NCBI GenBank assembly: GCA_012523605.1
Contig: JAAYTY010000072.1
Location: 1 to 6,874 of the forward strand
Length of the DNA: 6,874 nt
Reading direction: 5' to 3'
Origin: Candidatus Fermentibacterota bacterium
GTDB lineage: Bacteria; Fermentibacterota; Fermentibacteria; Fermentibacterales; Fermentibacteraceae
Of the stretch, positions 1 to 3,891 are shown one piece after another (position 1 is the first letter of the stretch; every line of letters starts with the position of its first letter). The translations under genes and the position numbers were made by a program. The notes beneath the pieces are model-generated. The model saw nothing but the letters and a program-made list of their open reading frames with translations, was not told the DNA's origin and made no database searches.

Positions 1-203
1 ACAGCGTCGCCAACATGTACTTCATCCCGGTTGCCTTGATGAACACCGGGGCGCCGTTCGCCTCGGGTCTGGATGTGACTTCCCTCAACATGGCCGGGCT
101 GATCCGCAACCTGATCCCGGTGACTCTGGGAAACATCGTGGGCGGAGCATTCTTCGTCGCCACCTTCTACTACCTGGTTCTCCTGAAGGGAAGGAAGGAC
201 TAG
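1..203 (+). CDS. Formate/nitrite transporter (FNT family), C-terminal fragment
   Basis: This is the 3' end of a gene that begins before the window; the reading frame runs from base 3 to the TAG at 201-203. The first visible residues, SVANMYFIP, match the conserved segment of FNT channels (FocA, NirC), where a histidine usually precedes the serine. The NLIPVTLGNIVGGA stretch is the other FNT hallmark, leading into the last membrane helix, which ends in a short basic tail (KGRKD). FNT proteins are pentameric inner-membrane channels that carry formate, nitrite or related small anions. An FdhD-like and a MobA-like gene follow on the same strand, which makes formate the more likely substrate; that choice is inference. 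The N-terminal two thirds or more of the protein lie outside the window, so completeness cannot be judged. Confidence 0.88.
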   Translation, partial: SVANMYFIPVALMNTGAPFASGLDVTSLNMAGLIRNLIPVTLGNIVGGAFFVATFYYLVLLKGRKD

Positions 204-213
204 CCCGCGGGAA

Positions 214-243
214 GGCGGAACCCCCGGCCGCGGGGGTTCCGCC
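214..243 (+). terminator. Strong GC hairpin after the FNT gene (terminator-like, no U-tract)
   Basis: GGCGGAACCCCC at 214-225 pairs perfectly with GGGGGTTCCGCC at 232-243. The inner G226-C231 can also pair, leaving a GCCG tetraloop. It begins 10 bases after the FNT stop codon. A run of C rather than T follows, so it is not a classic intrinsic terminator. It may instead protect the 3' end of the FNT message or attenuate read-through into the next gene. Confidence 0.45.
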
Positions 244-244
244 C

Positions 245-265
245 CCCCCGGCGGGGGACTCCCGC
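245..265 (+). promoter_or_regulatory. Alternative hairpins covering the ribosome-binding region of the FdhD-like gene
   Basis: The only Shine-Dalgarno-like run ahead of the ATG at 267 is GGGGG at 253-257. It can pair with CCCCC at 245-249 (loop GGC), or GCGGG at 251-255 can pair with CCCGC at 261-265 (loop GGACT). Either fold would hide the ribosome-binding site. The pairing is seen in the sequence; a role in translation control is inference, and GC-rich DNA yields such pairings by chance. Confidence 0.3.
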
Positions 266-266
266 A

Positions 267-971
267 ATGTCGGTGGAAACCCTCCAGAGAAGCATCCTGG
301 GGATAACCCCCCGGGGGGTAGAAGCCCGGATCGACACTCTCGCCGGCCAGTCCTCGTGCAGGGTCGTCGTGAACGGGGATACCTTAGCGGAGGAGACGTG
401 CAGTCCCGGAGACGAAGCGGCTCTGGGCCTGGGGCTTCTGCTTCTGGAAGGCGCAGCCGCTCCGGGGAGTCCGGCGCCGGAAGCGGATGTCTCGGAATCC
501 TGCGTGGGATTCCGTCTTGAAGGGCGGCGACCGTCCGCGATCGAACCGGGACGGGTGGAGTCCGGATTCCGTTCCGATCCGGCCGCGGTTTTCGATCTCA
601 TGCGAAAGGCGGCGGAGCTGGCCGTCACTCACGCCTCGACCGGGGCCACCCACTTCGCCGCCCTCGGCGAGAGCGGCCTGATCCGGTGCCACTTCGAGGA
701 CATCAGCCGCACGGCCGCTCTGGCGAAGGCGCTGGGAGAGGCCTGGTCGAAGGGATTCCCCGGGTGCTCCTCCACTCTTCTGCTCTCGTCGCGGGTTCCC
801 GCGTGTTTCGTCATCGGAGCGGCCAGGGCTGGCATCCCCATCATGGCCGCGGTGTCTGCCCCCACGGCGCAGGCCGCGGACGAAGCTGAGAGACTGAACA
901 TCTGCCTGTGCGGTTTCGTAAGAGGGGAGAGGATGAACGTCTATTCCCATCCCTGGAGGCTCGGCCTGTGA
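267..971 (+). CDS. FdhD-like formate dehydrogenase accessory protein lacking the CxxC loop
   Basis: FdhD is a cytoplasmic sulfurtransferase that passes sulfur from a cysteine desulfurase to the Mo/W-bis-MGD cofactor of formate dehydrogenase. This 234-residue protein shows the family in order: an N-terminal VVNGDTLAE...SPGDEAALGLGLLLLEG segment (about 34-62), a TGATHFAAL motif (T125-L133), and a C-terminal ARAGIPIMAAVSAPTAQA block followed by GFVRGERMNVYSHPWRL. The conserved CGxCG loop that normally lies between the first two blocks is not visible: the segment around residues 63-121 has only Cys79, in ESCVGF. A CLCG motif (C213, C215) sits where relatives usually have a T/V-rich strand. The protein is somewhat shorter than typical FdhD (about 260-280). 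ATG 267 is preceded by a weak G-run with 9-base spacing. Its stop overlaps the MobA-like start, implying coupled translation. Family membership is well supported; true sulfurtransferase activity is doubtful. Confidence 0.8.
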   Translation: MSVETLQRSILGITPRGVEARIDTLAGQSSCRVVVNGDTLAEETCSPGDEAALGLGLLLLEGAAAPGSPAPEADVSESCVGFRLEGRRPSAIEPGRVESGFRSDPAAVFDLMRKAAELAVTHASTGATHFAALGESGLIRCHFEDISRTAALAKALGEAWSKGFPGCSSTLLLSSRVPACFVIGAARAGIPIMAAVSAPTAQAADEAERLNICLCGFVRGERMNVYSHPWRLGL

Positions 972-1558
972 CCCTCCCTGAAGCCTCCCTCCTCATCCTT
1001 GCCGGAGGCGACTCCCGTAGGATGGGCATCCCCAAGCACACGATCAGAATCTCCGGCGCCACTACGGTGGACGTGATCCTGGATGGAATCGGCCCCCTCT
1101 TCGGCACAAGAATGATCGCCGCGAGGGATTTCGGCGTGAGCCGCCCCGGGCTTCTGCAGGTGCTCGACTCCGGAACCAGGAGATGCCCTCTGGCCGGAAT
1201 ACTGGCCGGCCTTCAGGCCTCCCCCGTCGAGAAGGTCTTCGTGATAGCCTGCGACATGCCGTTCGTGACACGGGAGACGGCCCGTCTGCTCCTCGAGAAG
1301 TCGGCCGGAGGGGCCGACGTCACCGTCCCCATGGCAGGAGGATTCTACGAGCCGCTCCTGGCCGTTTACACCCGCTCCTGCATCGGCGCAATCGCCGACC
1401 ATCTCGACAGGGGGCATTTGAAGACGACCGACTTCTACGGCTCCGTCAGGGTGCGGACGGTGTCGGAGGAGGAGATGCGGGAGATAGATCCGGGACTCGG
1501 ATCCCTCGTGAATCTGAACACCCCCAGAGATCTCAGGGAACACTGCCGCCCGTGCTGA
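968..1558 (+). CDS. mobA: MobA-like molybdenum cofactor guanylyltransferase
   Basis: MobA joins GMP from GTP to molybdopterin-type cofactor, giving the guanine dinucleotide form used by formate dehydrogenases. The 196-residue protein starts with LILAGGDSRRMGIPK (about residues 9-23), the nucleotide-binding signature with its lysine (K23). It continues with PLAGILAGL (from P74), the metal-binding CDMPF motif (D96), an EPLLAVY segment, and a C-terminal LVNLNTPRDL typical of the family. I chose GTG 968 because a GGAGG at 955-959 lies 8 bases upstream and the LILAGG strand begins right after; the reading frame is open further upstream but would overlap the previous gene. GTG shares GTGA with the FdhD-like stop, a usual mark of translational coupling. 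Length is normal. A different NTP-transferase of the same fold (MobA/MocA type) cannot be excluded, but the neighbours favour MobA. Confidence 0.83.
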   Translation: MTLPEASLLILAGGDSRRMGIPKHTIRISGATTVDVILDGIGPLFGTRMIAARDFGVSRPGLLQVLDSGTRRCPLAGILAGLQASPVEKVFVIACDMPFVTRETARLLLEKSAGGADVTVPMAGGFYEPLLAVYTRSCIGAIADHLDRGHLKTTDFYGSVRVRTVSEEEMREIDPGLGSLVNLNTPRDLREHCRPC

Positions 1559-1559
1559 T

Positions 1560-1589
1560 CGCTCCGCGGGCCCGCGCCCGACGGGAGCG
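1560..1589 (+). terminator. Imperfect stem-loop just after the MobA-like gene
   Basis: CGCTCC (1560-1565) pairs with GGAGCG (1584-1589), and inside it CGGGC (1567-1571) pairs with GCCCG (1576-1580), leaving a CCGC loop and a small internal bulge. It starts one base after the MobA-like stop codon and lies in the 87-base gap before the next gene. No T-run follows, so termination is uncertain. Confidence 0.3.
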
Positions 1590-1645
1590 GGAGGACGGCG
1601 CAGCCTCATCCCGGCTGCGGAGGCCGGCGGCGGGATAGGAAGCTC

Positions 1646-2356
1646 ATGCCCGAGATGGTCCACGGCGGACGCCGTTTCTCCTTCGCCATCAGGAGCAGCG
1701 GCAGGGCCCGAAGGGTGAGCATCCGTATCCTTCGTTCCGGCGAGGTGGAACTCGTCGTCCCACGGCGATGCAGCAAGGACTCCGCTCTGCGGTTCCTCTC
1801 GCAGAAGGCGGGCTGGGTTCTGCGCATGCTGGACGACCGCGGACGGCGGGCTGGCGCCGAGCCTCCGCCATGGCCCGCCGGGCTCCGGACATGGTCGCTC
1901 GTGCCGTGGCGCGGGCTTCAGAGGGAGCTCGTCATCGAACCCGTCGAAGAAGGAAACCCCGAAGTCCGGTTCGACGGAGTTTTCGCTGTCCTGTCACCGC
2001 CGGACTCTACTCCGGAAGACGTCTCTGCCGCCCTGAGAAGCTGGATGAGGGACACACTGGCATCGGAGGCCGGAAGCCTTGCGGAACGGTATGCGGGCAT
2101 TCTGGGCCTGCCTGCGCCGCGCGTCCGGGTGAGGGAGATGAGAACCCTCTGGGGAAGCTGTGGCTCGACCGGCGTGATAACGGTCAACTGGCATCTCGCG
2201 TTCCTTCCCGCCGAGGCGCTGGAGTACACCGTGGCGCACGAAGTGTGCCACCTCCGCGTGAGGGGTCACGGAAGGAACTTCTGGAGCCTTCTCGAAAGCG
2301 TCATGCCGGATTACGGGAGGGCGAAGCTCCTGCTCGGGGGCGGGCCGCCTCGATGA
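1646..2356 (+). CDS. YgjP/DUF45-family zinc metallohydrolase (M48-like)
   Basis: The 236-residue protein carries the YgjP-type signature near its C-terminus: WGSCGSTGVITVNWHLAFLP, then a zinc motif HEVCH (H198, E199, H202) with a third likely ligand H208, and GRNFWSLLESVMPDY. The N-terminal part (RRVSIRILRSGEVELVVP, then a K-x-x-W helix) also fits the family. Such proteins are soluble gluzincin-fold enzymes; E. coli YgjP has been annotated as a UTP pyrophosphatase, while many relatives are listed simply as metal-dependent hydrolases or proteases, so the substrate is not assigned here. ATG 1646 has an AGGAA at 1637-1641, a rather close 4-base spacing. The gene is separated from the MobA-like gene by 87 bases and may be its own unit. 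All metal-binding residues are present, so it looks active. Confidence 0.85.
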   Translation: MPEMVHGGRRFSFAIRSSGRARRVSIRILRSGEVELVVPRRCSKDSALRFLSQKAGWVLRMLDDRGRRAGAEPPPWPAGLRTWSLVPWRGLQRELVIEPVEEGNPEVRFDGVFAVLSPPDSTPEDVSAALRSWMRDTLASEAGSLAERYAGILGLPAPRVRVREMRTLWGSCGSTGVITVNWHLAFLPAEALEYTVAHEVCHLRVRGHGRNFWSLLESVMPDYGRAKLLLGGGPPR

Positions 2357-2471
2357 GTCCGCAGAGACAGCTTCGCGGTTCTTCCGGCCCTCGCGGTGAA
2401 GCAGGAGGATGGCTTGCGGAGCGCTTTCGGCCGTGTTCCGGCCGCCCCCGTCGAACCCCGCCGACGGCGTT

Positions 2472-2831
2472 CTAGCGGATCGGAGCGCTCTCCAGCCCGG
2501 AGGCGAGCCTGACGTAGAACTCCCTGACCAGTCGCCGGGCGGCCGGCTTTACGATCTCTGCCGCCGGGTCCGCCCCGAATGTCGTTCCGGGCTCGGCCGG
2601 CACGAAGCGGCGCCCGAGGAACTCGCCCAGCGTCCAGCAGGGGATTCCCCTGTAGTCGGGGAACATGTGCGTCCTGATCTCGCTCTCGTCGGATTCGAGG
2701 ATGAAGCGCAGGGAAGCCGCCACCTGCCCGGAGTTCTCGCACTGCAGTTCGGCGCCCGAGAGATACTCGACGACTCCGGCGCCCGCCCGTGACAGCGCAA
2801 GGACCACTGCCAGGACCGCGCAATACCTCAT
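2472..2831 (-). CDS. Small predicted secreted protein, function unknown
   Basis: I do not recognise this 119-residue protein. The first 18 residues look like a Sec signal peptide: MRYC, then a hydrophobic AVLAVVLAL core, then RAGA with an A-x-A cleavage site after A18. No lipobox cysteine follows, so it should be exported and released. The mature part has two cysteines (C31, C65) that could form a disulfide, an acidic ESDESE patch (46-51) and a basic C-terminal third. Start choice is firm: GGGAGG (2845 down to 2840 on this strand) is 8 bases ahead of the ATG. It lies 31 bases after the recombinase stop and is probably cotranscribed with it. Other overlapping open frames in both directions lack this ribosome-binding site and signal peptide. 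No role in recombination can be deduced. Confidence 0.65.
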   Translation of the reverse strand: MRYCAVLAVVLALSRAGAGVVEYLSGAELQCENSGQVAASLRFILESDESEIRTHMFPDYRGIPCWTLGEFLGRRFVPAEPGTTFGADPAAEIVKPAARRLVREFYVRLASGLESAPIR

Positions 2832-2862
2832 GGCATCGTCCTCCCGTCTATCCGGCCCGCGC

Positions 2863-3708
2863 TCAGGGGAAGAAGCGGTCGAGCGGACTCTGGACCCGCA
2901 GGGGATCCCTGTTCCTAGCGAGCTTCATGTAGGGTGTGATCATCGAGGGGGTGGCGATTCCGAGAAGCTGCTGGACCATCTTCCTGTCCACGCCGTCTTC
3001 GAGGAGGTGTACGGCGAAGCTGTGCCTCAACCATCCCAGAGTCGAATGCCTGTCTATGCCCGAGGCGACCAGAGCCTCCGTGAAGGCTCGCTGTATGGTC
3101 CTTGCGGAGACGTAGGAGGACCTGCCCCTGCCCGGGAAGAGATACGTCGAATCGTCCGAACGGAGGTTGAGATAGTCCCGGATCATCCCTGCGGCCGTGC
3201 GCGAGAGTATCGTATCCCTGATCTGTTTGCCCGACCTGTCGTTGACATGGATGACCATCTTCTCGGTATCGACGTTCTTGCGCCTGAGGAAGGCCGTCTC
3301 GCCGACCCTCAGCCCCGAGGAGTACACCAGCATCAGGGCGAGCCTGTACTTGAGATCCTGGACATGGCTGAGAATGGCCTTGATCTCCTCCCGGGTGAAG
3401 ATTCCGTGGAGCGGCACCTTCTTGGTGGCGACCCCCGGTCCGGGCAGGGGATTGGGCTTGTTCGCGACCTTGGTGAAGAAGAAGCGGATGGCGCTCTGCG
3501 CCTGGTTGATGTACGAGAGTGACTTGTTCTCCTCTACGAGTTCCTCGAGGTAGCGGCGAAGGTCGTCGCCGGAGAGGTTCGTCACCTTTTCGCCGAACCT
3601 GCCGGCCAGCCTCCTGATGTGCGACAGGTAGCTGTTGGCGGTTTTCGGGCTGCGCCCGGCCTGCCTGAGATGCCTCCTGGTCTCCTCTACCGGATCGAAT
3701 GCAGTCAT
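2863..3708 (-). CDS. Tyrosine recombinase (XerC/D-like) with altered active-site histidines
   Basis: Tyrosine recombinases cut and rejoin DNA through a covalent 3'-phosphotyrosine. This 281-residue protein has the two usual domains: an N-terminal SAM-like core-binding domain (about 5-85; SPKTANSYLSHIRRL, SYINQAQSAIRFFF) and a catalytic domain (about 100-281). Catalytic Arg R134 lies in YSSGLRVGE, the beta-hairpin lysine is K161 in RSGKQIRD, the second arginine is R228 in WLRHSFAVHLLEDG, and the tyrosine is Y260 in TPYMKL. The histidine of H-x-x-R is glycine (G225), and the H/W position of LLGH is isoleucine (I251). Length fits XerC/D. AAGGAG (3718 down to 3713) precedes the ATG by 4 bases. 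No phage genes are nearby. It may be a diverged Xer, an integrase, or a recombinase with changed chemistry. Confidence 0.87.
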   Translation of the reverse strand: MTAFDPVEETRRHLRQAGRSPKTANSYLSHIRRLAGRFGEKVTNLSGDDLRRYLEELVEENKSLSYINQAQSAIRFFFTKVANKPNPLPGPGVATKKVPLHGIFTREEIKAILSHVQDLKYRLALMLVYSSGLRVGETAFLRRKNVDTEKMVIHVNDRSGKQIRDTILSRTAAGMIRDYLNLRSDDSTYLFPGRGRSSYVSARTIQRAFTEALVASGIDRHSTLGWLRHSFAVHLLEDGVDRKMVQQLLGIATPSMITPYMKLARNRDPLRVQSPLDRFFP

Positions 3709-3723
3709 CTCACTCCTTTACCG

Positions 3724-3742
3724 GCGGTGCATGCGGCACCGC
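3724..3742 (-). promoter_or_regulatory. Hairpin in the recombinase leader, next to its ribosome-binding site
   Basis: GCGGTGC (3724-3730) and GCACCGC (3736-3742) form a perfect 7-base stem with a 5-base loop. On the minus strand it ends 5 bases before the AAGGAG ribosome-binding site and lies within the transcript expected from the promoter at 3772-3800. It could affect translation or bind a protein; the sequence does not say which. Confidence 0.4.
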
Positions 3743-3771
3743 ATCCCCCTGAAAGCAACCCCTTGTGAAGT

Positions 3772-3800
3772 AATATCCGATGAAACCGCATCGATGTCAA
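3772..3800 (-). promoter_or_regulatory. Sigma70-type promoter for the recombinase gene
   Basis: Read on the minus strand, a perfect TTGACA -35 box (3800 down to 3795) is followed by a 17-base spacer and GATATT (3777 down to 3772), a 4-of-6 match to TATAAT. The start of transcription would be near 3765, leaving a leader of about 57 bases. The local AT-richness against a GC-rich background supports it. The spacer contains the small inverted repeat CGATG / CATCG (3778-3782 and 3789-3793). Confidence 0.6.
3778..3793. repeat. Short inverted repeat inside the recombinase promoter spacer
   Basis: CGATG (3778-3782) and CATCG (3789-3793) are separated by six bases and fill nearly the whole spacer between the -35 and -10 boxes of the minus-strand promoter. 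The position suits a repressor site, but the arms are only five bases, so chance is possible. Confidence 0.3.
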
Positions 3801-3835
3801 TTATGCTACTCACTTATCCCGTAATAAACAGGTTG

Positions 3836-3864
3836 TTGATTCGGAATCATCTCGTGTGTATGCT
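3836..3864 (+). promoter_or_regulatory. Sigma70-type promoter for the kinase-mgtC-patatin operon
   Basis: TTGATT (3836-3841) and TATGCT (3859-3864) are spaced by 17 bases. Transcription would start near 3871, just ahead of the GGGAGG at 3881-3886 and the TTG start at 3892. This geometry argues against the earlier in-frame ATG at 3856, which would lie inside the -10 region. Confidence 0.5.
3837..3849. repeat. 13-base perfect palindrome overlapping the kinase promoter -35 box
   Basis: TGATTCGGAATCA is a perfect palindrome around G3843 with six-base arms. It covers five of six bases of the plus-strand -35 box, a classic position for an operator. The binding protein is unknown. Confidence 0.4.
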
Positions 3865-3880
3865 CCTGCAAGCGGACTTC

Positions 3881-3886
3881 GGGAGG
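3881..3886 (+). promoter_or_regulatory. Ribosome-binding site that decides the kinase start
   Basis: GGGAGG lies five bases before TTG 3892 and 14 bases before ATG 3901. The first spacing is functional and the second too long, so TTG 3892 is the preferred start; both starts leave the first membrane helix intact. Confidence 0.55.
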
Positions 3887-3891
3887 TTCAG

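Noticed and set aside
2357..2471. Possible bidirectional terminator between the convergent genes
   Set aside because: Only short imperfect pairings such as GCTTC/GAAGC with a long loop and no T-run; not enough for a call.
1768..2475. Plus-strand open frame in another phase across the YgjP-like gene
   Set aside because: Arginine- and proline-rich shadow translation; the zinc-enzyme frame holds all the conserved motifs.
2311..2823. Alternative minus-strand frame (170 codons) over the small secreted gene, running into the YgjP-like 3' end
   Set aside because: It overlaps a real gene, lacks the ribosome-binding site and signal peptide of the 119-residue frame, and its product is rich in Arg and Gly.
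2665..3522. Plus-strand open frame (285 codons) opposite the recombinase
   Set aside because: The minus strand has clear recombinase motifs over the same bases; the plus-strand product is low-complexity and resembles no family.
2863..3708. Recombinase as part of an integron, prophage or integrative element
   Set aside because: No attachment-site repeats, attC-like array, phage or conjugation genes were seen, and the flanking genes are ordinary chromosomal ones.
3856..3891. ATG 3856 as the start of the histidine kinase
   Set aside because: It overlaps the TATGCT -10 box, has no ribosome-binding site, and the GGGAGG at 3881-3886 points to TTG 3892.
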